From contig OX424569.1 in NCBI GenBank assembly GCA_949152475.1, forward strand, positions 27,635,950 through 27,699,949: 64,000 bases of DNA, in the 5' to 3' direction. This DNA comes from Terebella lapidaria. Lineage: Eukaryota > Annelida > Polychaeta > Terebellida > Terebellidae. Numbering within the stretch: position 1 is the stretch's first letter; each line of letters opens with the position of its first letter. Below are positions 1 through 10,859 of this stretch, in pieces. Both the position numbers and the translations under genes were made by a program. A model generated the notes under the pieces. It saw only the letters and a program-made list of their open reading frames with translations, did not search any database and had not been told where the DNA came from.

Positions 1-201
1 ATCGGTGTTGCTTTGCATAAGAATTTTTACGAGCTTAGCTTTCAATCAAAAAGTGCTTCATTTCTATATTATATATTGATCCGCCCCATCTTAGGTGTGG
101 GACTGGGTCCTAACAGGTAGCGTTTCGATTGTTTCCATCCGTTCTGCCTCATGCTTGCTCACAAGTGTTACTTGTATATTTGAGTTACAATTCGGAATAA
201 A

Positions 202-234
<33 letters not shown>

Positions 235-1977
235 CTGTGATGTGAGATCTCATGAAAACCCTCAATCGATGATGATTCGTCACCCTTATTCTGCACCACT
301 CTGGGAGGTTCCTGTAGTTTGACGACCTGTCACGCTTCAATGACAGGGGACCAGCTGCGAACTAAAATAATTGTAATGACTAAAAGAGTTATAACGAACA
401 GGTATCCTAGAACATCCATGTTCACGTCAAACTAATGATGCGATGCTGCGATGAAAACATGCAATATACAACACACAAACGCACCTACATATTGTTATTA
501 ACTAATACTAACTAATTACGTTAGATGGATATATATTCGAACTATCAATGCTTGCATGGTGCTAAGTTTGATTACTTATCGGATATCATGCATTGAAACA
601 TCACACAGAAATAAATACCTTGTACACAATGATTTAGTCATTATTTAGGTTTCTCATCGATGGGTTGCTTATGGTAATACATGTATGGTAGTGCATGGGT
701 CCAGGGACTCTTTGCCGCTTTTTATTATGTATTCAATAAGATATGAAATACAGGGTGAGAGATCAGTTGAGTGGAAAGATTTCAGTGAGCGGGTAATTAG
801 CTTTAAGAGGCAGCGTACCATACTTGAAACTCACCGAAGAACATACATATGTATACAATTTTATACTTATATATCATACGATTGTGGCGGAATTATTCGC
901 ATTGTTTCGAATGCATTAGACTGATCAAGACCTGATTATAGTGTAGATATACAATACACAAAATAGGCTTTTCCCACATTAATGTGTTGTTGAACTCAAA
1001 TTCTTAGTCCGAGAGATGTGAGGTCATTCAGAACATTCCCAGATTTCTTTTCAGAATACAACACGTTTTCAATGCATTTGTCCTGCAGTTCACAGTGTCT
1101 GTGGTCAATAAATCCATAAGACATGTGGTAGTATTCCGTAGTTCAGAATAATGAGCTCTGATGATGTAACAACACCCAATAAAACGCGTGTTATTATTTC
1201 TTGTTCACTATAAACATATGAATGTTTTTTTTATTTGATTAATTTTTTTTGAGGGAGGCGGGGGGGGGGGGGTGAATCTACCCACGTGATAGAAACAATT
1301 TTACGTTGGATCTTTCGAAAATTGGGAGCAATTTTTGATGCAATCATAGAACCGGAGCAAATTTCGCACGCTACCTTCAATTGCATGATGAGTTTGTTTC
1401 GTAATACTGCTTAATATTCTCTGAGAATATACGACTCGATTCGTCTGACATCTTTTAATGCTCAAGGGACAAAGAACAAGCAGCACAACTAACATGGACT
1501 AACATCTGTTGTTATCTCATGTTTTTTCACTCATATTTGATTTTGGCTCTTCTTCAAAAAAGTTCTTCGGGTTCAATATTACTGTCATCGAAATTTGGTC
1601 GTAATTTAGTTATCAGGTCTATACACAAAGTTATGAACTCAGGACCAGCAGCGGAACATACTTGATCTATGAAAATGGTCAGTTACTCTAAAGCCTAATC
1701 TAATCTAGTTGAGCGTGGACACACTTGCGAGAATTCTGAACGACGGATTGATTAGGAGGAAATGTTGGTTCGTTTGGGATCAGTTGTATTAATTTCATCA
1801 AGAATGTTCCCAGTTCTACCATAACAGTGTATTTATACGGAACTGCCATGCAGTGATAACAGATAAGAGTGTTTGTGTCATAACACAGGCACACAAACAC
1901 TAAAAAACGAAAAAAAAAAATAGGATGAGCATAAAAAGAAAACAAACCAGTATTATCCAGTACTGTTTCTTTTGCAG
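1..1977. other. AT-rich noncoding stretch, no gene recognised
   Basis: Apart from one ATTG microsatellite and a G-tract near 1250-1272, I see no coding exon, RNA gene or recognisable repeat. Upstream exons of the gene ending at 2213 may lie here or left of the window, but none could be picked out. The short open frames look random for AT-rich DNA. Confidence 0.5.
204..234. repeat. (ATTG)n microsatellite
   Basis: About seven tandem copies of the tetranucleotide ATTG, read directly from the sequence. It lies in noncoding DNA just left of a short TGTGATGTGAGATC segment. Confidence 0.95.
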
Positions 1978-2213
1978 GTGTAATGGGGAAGATGTATACA
2001 AAACTGAACATCACTGATCTGGGTTACTTCTGTCCGATGGAGACCACTAGGAAGATAGCAGCGCCACCTGGCGAGTGTGCTGGGCACTGTATGCAGGCTG
2101 CTGATTGTATCATGTTTTCAGCCAACGCTGGACACTGCATTCTAACCAGTAACCGCCCAGGAACCAGCGCTGAGTTCTTCAGTCATGACAATTGGTTTGG
2201 CCTCTTGGTCTAG
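1978..2213 (+). CDS. Putative last exon, PAN/apple-like cysteine-rich domain
   Basis: An open frame of about 78 codons follows a good splice acceptor (pyrimidine-rich TTTCTTTTGCAG ending at 1977) and closes with TAG at 2211-2213. The peptide has six cysteines. Spacing around GECAGHCMQAADCIMFS, then GHCILT and a terminal WFGLL, resembles the second half of PAN/apple-type modules (extracellular protein- or carbohydrate-binding domains stabilised by disulfides). An AATAAA signal follows about 110 bases downstream, which suits a terminal exon. The ATG at 1983 is probably internal: the frame stays open back to the acceptor, and the first codon would be split across the junction. No other exon of this gene was found. 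The family call rests on cysteine spacing only; another small secreted cysteine-rich domain is possible. Confidence 0.45.
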
Positions 2214-2319
2214 TGCGCATTAGCGAATGTCTGCAAGGCGAAGAAATCATCACGTGTGAAAAGTGACATTGGATCAAAGCCAGGAGAATTTTCAACCGAA
2301 TATAAATTACGTTAAAACC

Positions 2320-2325
2320 AATAAA
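2320..2325 (+). promoter_or_regulatory. Poly(A) signal AATAAA
   Basis: Canonical hexamer about 107 bases after the stop codon of the PAN-like exon, followed by a T-rich stretch. Its position supports reading that exon as terminal. The hexamer is common in AT-rich DNA, so it is only supportive. Confidence 0.4.
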
Positions 2326-2339
2326 ATAGCTCAATTTTA

Positions 2340-3551
2340 TAGCTTTTAAAATTAACAAAACAAAGCTTGACCGAGTGAAACATGAGTGTACTTGTGGAGT
2401 GAAAACATGTTGAAATTTATACTAAATCCTGATGTAATAAGTACCTGGCAAATATCAATAGTACACGAGAGACAAGTGTATTTGACATTTATGTCAAAAT
2501 ATTGTTTTAGAGCGATCGCCAACCGCTTACACTCCATATAAATATCACACTCCATATAAATATATAATTTGATAAAAATCACAAATGAAAGCTAGACTGG
2601 TGTTTGCCAGACTGTGGTTGTTTTCGGTGAATGCTTCACAATGGATAAAGGAATCGTGTTTTTGAGACATTCATCATCCTTATTGAACCTAACGAATCAT
2701 GTATGCTCCCTGGTTGGATCCACTTGGCATCCAAGCGCAAATTACTTGCTTGCCTGGAAATTTTGTCTTTGCTCTGGCAAATTGCATACTTATTTATTTA
2801 TAAGTGAGATGATTGTGTCCTATTTGAGTGTCTGGATGGTTCGCTCGATCATATGTCGATACTATAATATCGATACTCTGACACATTTCTACACATTTCG
2901 GACGTATCCCTCACATCAATACACACCATTTTTTCTTTATTCTTGCAGGGTTATATTACACAATTGTCTACAGTATTCTAATATATGGCTGAGTATGTAT
3001 ACATCATGTTCTATACATCATATTGTATATAATTAAATTACATGGCTGCACTTTTGTGTTATATTCTAATACCAATCTACTGCATGAGATTATCTGTATT
3101 TATAAGTGGTATATCACCATCAAAACTCGAATGTGTCACCCAGCATCTATGCTATCATTAAAACTGTTGTACATTCGTTTATGTCATTGACATTTGATGT
3201 GAGACATTCTATGCGGGCATAAATGATGACCCTCGGCGACAGATAAATCAGAATACTAGTACTCAGAAACCGTCACATGAGTGATTTAACCTTTTCCGGT
3301 GCATTCGTAACGTGTTTGCCATTATTCACGTCACGTTTTGTGTTGTAAACTGTAGTTCCTAAATCTGACTTGATGAAAGATATAACTATTTATGTCGCCT
3401 CAAAGAGGCTGTGAACTAGCGAAGAAGCAGTTAGTTTTATCATATCAATCATGCCTCTTGAAAGAAATATCACATTATATGTTTTCTTCTAAAACTATTG
3501 ACTTACATCACACCACAATTAACAGTTGTAATGCAGAATGTGGCCATTTGT
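2340..3551. other. AT-rich noncoding stretch
   Basis: No exon, RNA gene or mobile-element end recognised. The 140-codon frame at 2614-3036 (+) has no family resemblance and no convincing splice or poly(A) context, so I leave it uncalled. Confidence 0.5.
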
Positions 3552-3920
3552 CATTGTGGCGAGACTGAATGCCCTAACGATCGTCAGAGAAACCCAACAT
3601 GGCGGATAGTAAATATAGTGAGTTTGGTTTTTAGCCGTATTTTAACAAATGACAGGTCGTTTTGGTTAAAGTCATGCCTGGTTATTTCAAGCAGATCACG
3701 TTTTTTGACTGAGATATAATGACAAAAATAATTAGTGATGACATTCCCTAACGATTTAAGTGAGATGCTCTAACGATAGGTTTATGCTTTTCAGAGATTC
3801 CCTATCGACTAATTCACACTGAAATATTCCTTTCAATTTCCAGTCATACCAATTAATAATCAATTAACGGTGGAACAGTTTATATATATAATACGTACCA
3901 GTCAAAGATGATATCTGAAT

Positions 3921-4142
3921 GTTAAATTGAAACGCAGTAACTGAAATTTTTTGAAAAATTTTTTTTCTTCCTAAACTCATTTTTTGGTCATTATTTATCT
4001 CCCCAATTAACCGTTTTTACCAATTCCGTCCATAACTGCTCCATCTGGATACTCAAAATGCCGTAACTGACGAAGGATTTGCAGTAACTGTACCGTGTTA
4101 AATTGAAACGCAGTAACTCACGATACTGCGTTTCAATTCAAC
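3921..4142. mobile_element. Short MITE, copy 1 (TIR GTTAAATTGAAACGCAGTAA)
   Basis: Starts GTTAAATTGAAACGCAGTAA at 3921 and ends in the inverted form (ACTGCGTTTCAATTCAAC) at 4142. A further direct copy of the end motif sits at about 4096, only six bases from the inverted one, so the right end forms a near-perfect hairpin. A second family member lies at 6963-7212. No coding capacity; target duplication not identified. Confidence 0.6.
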
Positions 4143-4455
4143 ACCGCAATACAGTTACGATGGGAACGAGGCTGCAATTACTGCAGCCGTATGCGCGAAT
4201 TTGAATCTACATCAACCTTGCGAACCATCTTGAAAGGTTTTCAAGGGCCAATCCTATTCTTAGCCTGGTGCTGAAGAAGAGTAAGTTAACAATAAGTTGG
4301 CATGACGGACATGTCTGCATTCAATATAAAGCGACCAAATATTTTGAAATGTATCCGATCTGCTAGCATCGAATATATTGACTGACACATGCCAAATTCA
4401 ACAGAGATACACGAGTGATACGATCTCGTATATTTTGTCACCCCGCACGGAACTC

Positions 4456-4533
4456 CTCCCCCCCCCCCCCACACACACACAATTGCCCTATAACCGCGAC
4501 CCCCCCACCCAAACCCCCCCCCCCCTCCCCCAC
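4456..4533. repeat. C-rich low-complexity tract
   Basis: Runs of C separated by a (CA)n stretch and CCCACCCAAACCC-type spacers. The complementary strand is G-rich enough to form G-quadruplex structures in principle. Similar homopolymer G/C tracts occur at 1250-1272, 5357-5377, 10696-10720 and 25488-25508. Confidence 0.8.
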
Positions 4534-4739
4534 TGGGGTCAGAGTTTTAGGTTGAAAATTGTGTTTCCAGAAACACTGTTACAGTAGGCCTATTGTAAAA
4601 GTATATATGATCAGTCATGTTTCACTATAGTATTTCATGCATGCAGTAGTATTTTGATAAATATTCATAAAGCAGAAGCACCTCAACGCTAACGTCCAAG
4701 GCATTAAAGTGCTAGTGAAGTGTAAATATGATGTGAACT

Positions 4740-4870
4740 TCTATGAAAGATCTCTTGATATGAGCAAAATGGTCTTCACGGTAGGCCTATATCACTATCA
4801 CTATCCGTTCAAAAGTTACAAACGTTTGACAGCAATTTTGGTATATTTTGTCAATGATGTTTTCAGTTGG
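4740..4870. repeat. Diverged copy of the repeat whose other copy lies at 31.2 kb
   Basis: The string AAAATGGTCTTCAC, followed by an AT-rich segment and AAAGTTA, matches the left arm of the inverted-repeat element near 31205-31250. Similarity is patchy, so boundaries are approximate. It sits inside the 3552-8140 composite element. Confidence 0.35.
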
Positions 4871-5025
4871 AAACAAGCATAAAATGGCTTCTAATCGATA
4901 CCAAAATATAGCCCACGCTAGGTAAATATGTCTACAGCAGAAATTGGACATGTGTTATTAATATATAGTACCGGATTTGAAACAAAGGCTGACGCGTGGC
5001 TCCCTCAACCGCCCCACTGATTTCC

Positions 5026-5700
5026 CTCGCCCTGATAGGGGGAAAAGGTTATTGCATTTGAGTCTCTCTGTTTATCAACAACAAATTGTCCGATTGACTT
5101 GAAAGTTATGGAGGTTAAGCACTAAGGCTGTGGCTCGGCCTTTCTTAATTTTGGCAAAATCAACACAAAATGGTTGCCAGGGCAACCGAAGAAGTGAAAA
5201 TAACATAATTGGCTATTACTCAGATTTTAATAAATAGTTATTATTGTTTCAAACTATTTTTGTATTTGCTTTGGAAAATTCCTTATCGTATGGTTTACAA
5301 CTGATGGTCCTAAGACCAAAACTCCCCATTATCTCCCGGTGCCGGTGCCGAAAATTGGGGGGGGGGGGGGGGGGGGGTCAGTATTTTATGATGTTTGAGT
5401 GTTCTGAGATTCGAGACCACATTGTAAAGCCCGTGCTTAAAAATCGTTTTTGTTTACAAACCATGCCTTGATAATGGAAATAACACTGTGGAATTTTACA
5501 GCTCAATAATTGAATGACAAGGTCAAGGTCAGAGAAAAGAAAAAAATCGAAAAGTTGTAATACTCTGCTCATATTCATGATTCATTTTCCTGTTAATTTT
5601 GTATTTTTCTATGGTCAATTCCCATTTATTTGCTCTAAGATCGATGGTCATATGGTCAACATTCCTCATCATCGCCCAAGGCCGGTCATCATCGTAATGG
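5026..5700 (-). repeat. Reversed copy of the 338-bp repeat family
   Basis: Read on the minus strand, this holds the parts of the family seen at 26.6-28.0 kb in the same order. They are a segment around ACCAAAACT, a 'tttgtattt...ggcca' segment, an imperfect X-box palindrome (GGTTGCCAGGGCAACC, 5172-5187), and a terminal GC hairpin region next to CCCTCGCCCTGATAGGGG near 5026. A partial second unit is recognisable around 5590-5680. The copy is more diverged than those at 26.6 kb and is interrupted by a 21-base G-tract at 5357-5377. Confidence 0.55.
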
Positions 5701-5814
5701 TCATCATGACAGCTGAAACATTTGATTCATATTATTTCAAGTAATAGTAATTCAAAAACCAGCCGAGCACCGAGAACAGCTACCGGATAATAATCAGCAT
5801 CAGCACAACAGAAA

Positions 5815-6860
5815 TATGGGACCGGTGAGTCGGTGACCTTATATGTGGTTGTGGTCAGGTAACTTTATATGTTTGGTAAAAGAGACGGTAATAAAAGGAT
5901 AAGAAAATTATTTTGTGCAAAATATAGTGATGATTCGACTTATAACAATAATATAAAACTAGTTGGATGGCCGCATGCAATGCCACGGTAATTTCGGACC
6001 TTTGAATCAGTGAACTAATATGGGGTTGTGGTCCAGTGATTCAATTGTTGGGACCTTGGTTCGGTAACCCGATAAATAATAAACGATAAATGATAAATCT
6101 TTTTGTGCAAAATGTAATGATGATTTCACAAGAAATATGAAACTAGTTGGACCGCCGCATATGAGCGGATAAAATGCCACGATAATTTAGGCTGGTTCAT
6201 TAATATGGGGCTGTGATCCGGTAACCTGATATTTCGGGTCCTTTGGTCGGTAACCTAATAAATAATAAATGATGACTATTATCTGTAAAATATAACGATG
6301 ATAGGACTTATAAGAAAATATGGCACTATAGTTGGATGGCCGCATACAGACGAATGCAATGCCATGGTGATATCGCATCTTTGGGTTGGTAACCTAATTT
6401 CATGGGGCTGTGGTCGGTAACCTAATATTTCGGGTCATTTGGTCGGTAACCTAATAAATAATAAATGATGACTATTATCTGTAAATTATAATGATGATTG
6501 GACTTATAAGAAAATATAACACTATAGTTGGATGGCCGCATACAGACGAATGCAATGCCATGGTGATATCGCACCTTTGGGTAGGTAACCTAATTTCATG
6601 GGGCTGTGGTCCGGTAACCTAATATTTCGGGTCCTTTGGTCGGTAGCCTAATAAATAATAACGATGACTATTATCTGTAAAAAATAATGATGATTGGACT
6701 TATAAGAAAATATAATACTATAGTTGGATGGCCGCATACAGACGAATGCAATGCCATGGTGATATCGCACCTTTGGGTTGGTGACCTAATTTCATGGGGC
6801 TGTGGTCCGGTAACCTAATATTTCGGATTCTTGGGTCGGTAACCTATTAAGATAATAATG
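5815..6860. repeat. Satellite-like tandem array, unit about 190 bp, roughly 5 copies
   Basis: The landmark 'agttgga..gccgcat' recurs at about 5960, 6146, 6329, 6524 and 6720, giving spacings of 183-196 bp. Each unit also has 'ggtcggtaaccta' and an AATAATAAATGATGA-type stretch. The three rightmost units are close to identical and the leftmost are diverged, the pattern expected when one end of an array expanded recently. No protein-coding potential. It lies between the two MITEs, inside the outer TIR element. Confidence 0.8.
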
Positions 6861-6962
6861 ATAGGGAGAGTAACAGTGTATTATTCTTATTAAATTTTCC
6901 GATTAAAAACAAGTTTAAAAACAGCTACTGCAATCATGATTACAAATTAAAATCGCATTATT

Positions 6963-7212
6963 GTTAGATTGAAACGCAGTAACTGACACAGAGGTCATGT
7001 TATGTTAGAACGAAACGCAGTAACTAACACAGAGGTCACGTGATACGCGAAAATGCAATTCTGATCAATCTCGTACATAAGTACACCAAAGAAATGTTTA
7101 TCGACATTAACATATATTTCGTACAATAATTCAAACAAAAATGGCACCAACTTGAAGTTGATGTGTTTTTCTCAAGTTTTAGCTTCATGCAGTTACTGCG
7201 TTTCAATTTAAC
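6963..7212. mobile_element. Short MITE, copy 2
   Basis: Begins GTTAGATTGAAACGCAGTAA and ends in the inverted form CAGTTACTGCGTTTCAATTT, matching the ends of the element at 3921-4142. A second direct copy of the end motif occurs inside, around 7004-7025, as in copy 1. Length about 250 bp; no coding capacity. Confidence 0.6.
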
Positions 7213-7353
7213 AGGGCAGAATAGATTATAATATGTCGAGATAACATACCATTGTGAATTCAATGTACTGTGGCATACATCAGTAAACATCACATTGAAA
7301 AGATATGTGTAATACACCTATGCATTTGTGTGTCAACCTACCGAAAAAGAAGC

Positions 7354-7375
7354 TTCAGCTTCACGCGAAGCTGAA
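7354..7375. other. Perfect 9-bp stem hairpin
   Basis: TTCAGCTTC, a four-base ACGC spacer, and the exact reverse complement GAAGCTGAA. It lies just outside MITE copy 2 within the composite element. No function is evident. Confidence 0.7.
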
Positions 7376-8140
7376 AATTGTGATGATGTGTAACAACAAA
7401 TTTTGCAAATAAACACAATCCATATACCTACACACATGCAGAAATAACCACTAGCCCGCTATACCTCCCATGGAATGGTCCAAAGCATCCAAGATTTTCA
7501 ACAAGATATAAGTTCACCAATTGTGGAACTGACAAGAAATTTCTCGGAAAACGAGCAAAGGCGTGGGCGTTTGTTCCCAAATAGGCAGAAGTCCGAACTT
7601 TCACATAAATTTCTCGAAAATATCACTAAATATCAGTGTAAACGAGTTAAAAAATGTCATAGTATATTTTGTTCGCCATGTTCGGGATATTTCTCCTTAT
7701 TTCTGCCCCTGTACATACACAATAATGCACAATAGATTATGGTATTCATAGCCGAAGTTCATTTGTAAATTTCACAACACGCCAATTTGTATTTTATTTC
7801 ACGCTTAACATTAAAACAACATGAATTTGAATAAAAATAGAATATATCGTTGGGGGAATCCTAACATATTCGTTAGGGAACCCTTGCATTCACGAGAACA
7901 ATCGTTTTGGCATCTTTCGGCTTTTTTCAGACGAATTTTTCATGCTCAAAACGCTGTAAATCGTCGCGTGTGTGCGACGACAGGTTGCTTCATTCGCATA
8001 AGAATCAGTAGGTATATGTGTGTATTGATCACAATTATTGTAATTATAACAAAAACGAATCGAATTCAAACGAACCGCGTGTGTTGTCCGACATTTGGGA
8101 TGCACCAACGATCGTTAGGGCATCCAGTTTCGCCACAGTG

Positions 8141-8880
8141 ATATGTGTGATACCGCTTGTTCCTCAGTATTAAACAAGGATTGAACACAGGCGGACTGCG
8201 TGATTTGTTTTCAAAAGGCATATAGTTTTACGGGGCAGCCATCCATAACTAGACATTAGGACACTTCACAAAACCTTCTTTCAGGAATACTGATGCACAT
8301 TCAGACATCGGCAGAAATGGTGTACAACAGAAGATCACGATTGTGTAAACGAAAATGTAAAACACCTGCCTCAACATTGTCACGATGGGGTTACGTTATA
8401 CCAATATCGGTTTGTAAAATACAATAGTATGTGTTTGGGAATGGTCAATTAAAAGAGCACCAGTGAATTACAAAAATAGCTTGAGGAAAACGTCGACGCT
8501 CCGTTGATAAATATCACTTATGAGCAAAAATTAACTTTTCATCTGTATTATTTTGTTCTCTAATAGTCTAATATTCAATAACCTATTTTTTCTAGTTTAT
8601 ACACAGGACTGCCAATATGTACCCCCGTGATATAGGTTTTGTTGTCATTTAATCGCCGTCGCGCTTGTGGCGTTCATTTTCATTTTCCGAATGGTTGATA
8701 TCGTATTTGACGAGGATATTCGGGTCAAAACTCTAGGTTACATGTTAGTTTTCCTTTAATAAATAGAATTAAAGCTCGTTTTTGTTTTGCTCTGTTTTAT
8801 CTCCGTTCAAGAGCATCAAAATGCTGTATTCGACCATGTGACATATATTGATATAGCATTATTGACGTAGGTATTATACA
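8141..8880. other. AT-rich noncoding stretch
   Basis: No gene or repeat end recognised between the composite TIR element and the exon-like segment at 8882. Confidence 0.5.
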
Positions 8881-8881
8881 G

Positions 8882-9000
8882 GAGTGGCAGATCCATCATG
8901 CAGAAGTAGATTCTGCTGAATTTTACATGTGTACAGCTTCCTACCAGAAAAATGGATCAAATATCATTACATTTTATTCCATTTCAATTTTAGCATTGTA
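8882..9000 (+). CDS. Exon-like segment resembling an Ig-domain strand
   Basis: A 119-bp open segment lies between an acceptor (TATTATACAG ending at 8881) and a donor (GTAAGA starting at 9001). In the open frame it reads EWQIHHAEVDSAEFYMCTAS and continues with a Gly-Ser-Asn turn. The pattern D-S-A-x-(F/Y)-x-x-C-x-A is the hallmark of the F strand of immunoglobulin-like domains. 119 bp leaves phase 2 at the donor. The matching first half of an Ig fold was not found next to it. It could be an exon of a surface receptor or adhesion protein, or a decayed one; a short stretch like this can also arise by chance. Confidence 0.35.
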
Positions 9001-9033
9001 GTAAGAGTTCAAGCGTTCCAATCAATATGAACA

Positions 9034-9318
9034 ATGCTTCGGACACTTGTGTATGACAGTACGTGTTACATGAACATATACTGGACATATGACAAAGGAA
9101 TAGAAAACCTCGAAGAACAGGTTGTTAATCAACATGGTCGAGGGAGGTGTGTCATACACTGTTCAAGTGAAGGAACAACAAAACACTATTATGAAACAAC
9201 GAAAGACGGGTTCAATTATTTCGAACCACACTTGCACTGTTCTCGCAGGTGTTCAATCAATGTTGTATGTTGGTTAAACACAGCTGCTCATGGCTCAGTA
9301 GTTTTCTGTATGATTTAG
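9034..9318 (+). CDS. Unassigned cysteine-rich ORF, possible exon remnant
   Basis: The open frame encodes about 94 residues with eight cysteines, including CYMNIYW near the start and VVCWLNTAAHGSVVFCMI at the end. A Cys followed by Trp and later by Y/F-x-C is loosely Ig-like, and the segment starts 33 bases after the donor of the preceding exon-like piece. Codon use is not decisive and there is no clear acceptor at its start. It may be a neighbouring exon of the same gene, an intron retained by chance as open, or no gene at all. Confidence 0.2.
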   Translation: MLRTLVYDSTCYMNIYWTYDKGIENLEEQVVNQHGRGRCVIHCSSEGTTKHYYETTKDGFNYFEPHLHCSRRCSINVVCWLNTAAHGSVVFCMI

Positions 9319-10342
9319 AACAGGGGTTATTCGACATAGTCTAAGCTGTCGACCTCAATATTCGTTTACATAATATATTATAAATTGTCCATAAATGACT
9401 GAGGCATCAATCGAGTTGATATAATTATCATTGAGGAATCTGTTCATAGTGATAGTTACCAGTTCACCCGAAAAACTCATCCACCAAATAACAATATAAT
9501 CTTTAACACTTTTGTTTTCACGATATACCTTCGGGGACAGAGAATCAACACTTTTTACTTTCACACTAACTCACATTAAAATGGAGTAATCGGTTTCTGA
9601 AATTTGTTGTCAATCAATTGGCTAGCACATGTCAGATACCATTACAGCCCTAAAATACGTCCGCGTGACCCTGCAGTGGAGTTTGAACATGCCGTAAAAA
9701 CGCACGATGTGAACGAATTGTTTACATCTTCGCTAACATAAAGAACGAGAAGAATTTCCCTATATTCTCGTTATTTGCAACACAAAAGAATCAAACTGAA
9801 TATTTGCAGTTTCATCACTATGATATACCATACATATATGTTCTAGTTGCTCTCACCACAAATTACCATGGTGAGTGGTTTTCATTGCTCAATATTTGCC
9901 TTTTCATGGTATTGTATTGTGACATGGTCTACAGGTAAAGTCATCGACCGTGTTACATATGAACCAAGCTACAGGCTGATGCATATGATAATTAATGTGA
10001 TCATAGTTTGTGTCATGAACTGTCTATGCCCCTCTAAAACCTTAGCTGTGGACAGCTTTGTCCATCAAAACACAATGTGATGATTTAATGGCCCATAAAC
10101 TCTCAGAAAAATAGGATTTAGGTTATATTTGTGTATGGTACTGAAGTTTATATACCCTATATTAGTGCCATATAATTGCCCGTGTTTTTTCCCGAGGTGC
10201 CCTTGATCGTTATCGTAGCGCCCATGATTGTTACCCATGAAAAAGTCGGCTGTTCATGATTTTTACCGAGGCTGCAAATAAAGAGTATTGTTTTTAAAAT
10301 GTGTCAAATGAACATATCAATCATTTATTACGGTTTGTGCAG
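9319..10342. other. AT-rich noncoding stretch
   Basis: No exon with convincing splice borders and no repeat recognised. The 77-codon frame at 9847-10080 (+) has no family resemblance. Confidence 0.45.
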
Positions 10343-10659
10343 GACTGTCTATAGAGATGCTACCACTGCAAAGCCAAGTTCGACAGTCGGGTGCTGTGGT
10401 TAAGCACTGCATGGCAGAGTATGAAAATAAATCAATCTCAATATTGGAACCAACAATTATCAATGGTCGGAACAAGTTCGAATCATTACATTTTCATTTG
10501 AATCATTCCGACATTAAATACAATCCTTTCAAAGTTAACTACACTTCTGAAACAGGAGTTATTTCCATCTCAGCCGATTCCCACCTTCACAGTCCAGCTC
10601 CAAAAAGCACGAGAATGGATGAGACGTCTGGGAGAGTATGTACTGGATCAAAAATGTAA
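10343..10659 (+). CDS. Unassigned exon-like ORF after a splice acceptor
   Basis: An open frame of about 105 codons follows an acceptor-like TTTGTGCAG ending at 10342 and stops at 10657-10659. The product starts LSIEMLPLQ, has a central GAVVKHCMAEYENKSISI stretch that could be beta strands, and ends in a Ser/Pro/Thr-containing tail. I do not recognise the family. No poly(A) signal was seen close by; a G-tract follows at 10696. It could be a terminal exon of the same gene as the Ig-like piece at 8882, but this is only position-based. Confidence 0.25.
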
Positions 10660-10859
10660 GATATTACTATTTGCCTAATGTTTAGATATTATTGAGGGGA
10701 GGGGGGGGGGGGGGGGGAGGCTCAAAACACCATAACAGGGTTAATCGATATTAATATGGAATCATTATTTGTAACTGACATCAACATCATAATGATAGCA
10801 CTTTCAATGACGAAGACATCGCCTGACATAACTCCTTACAACAGAAACAATACGACACG

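Larger units (their letters stand above)
3552..8140. mobile_element. Composite TIR element, possibly hAT-like
   Basis: The outer ends form an inverted repeat: 33 bases starting CAYTGTGGCGA and running through GCCCTAACGATCGT match at 30 positions between 3552-3584 and the reverse complement of 8108-8140. A subterminal motif TTCCCTAACGA recurs inward of both ends (near 3747 and, reversed, near 7880), as expected for transposase-binding sites. The flanking 8-mers (3544-3551 and 8141-8148) agree at only 5 of 8 positions, so an hAT-type 8-bp target duplication is suggested but weak. No transposase was seen, so it would be non-autonomous. The interior is a mosaic: two short MITEs, a reversed copy of the 338-bp repeat family and a 190-bp tandem array. 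Chance pairing of two unrelated copies of one MITE family is the main alternative. Confidence 0.5.

Noticed and set aside
2614-3036. 140-codon frame as a membrane protein gene.
   Set aside because: AT-rich sequence yields hydrophobic residues by chance; no start context, splice sites or family match.
10696-10720. G-quadruplex regulatory element.
   Set aside because: Homopolymer G/C tracts recur at several unrelated noncoding places (1250, 4456, 5357, 25488) and look like simple-sequence noise.
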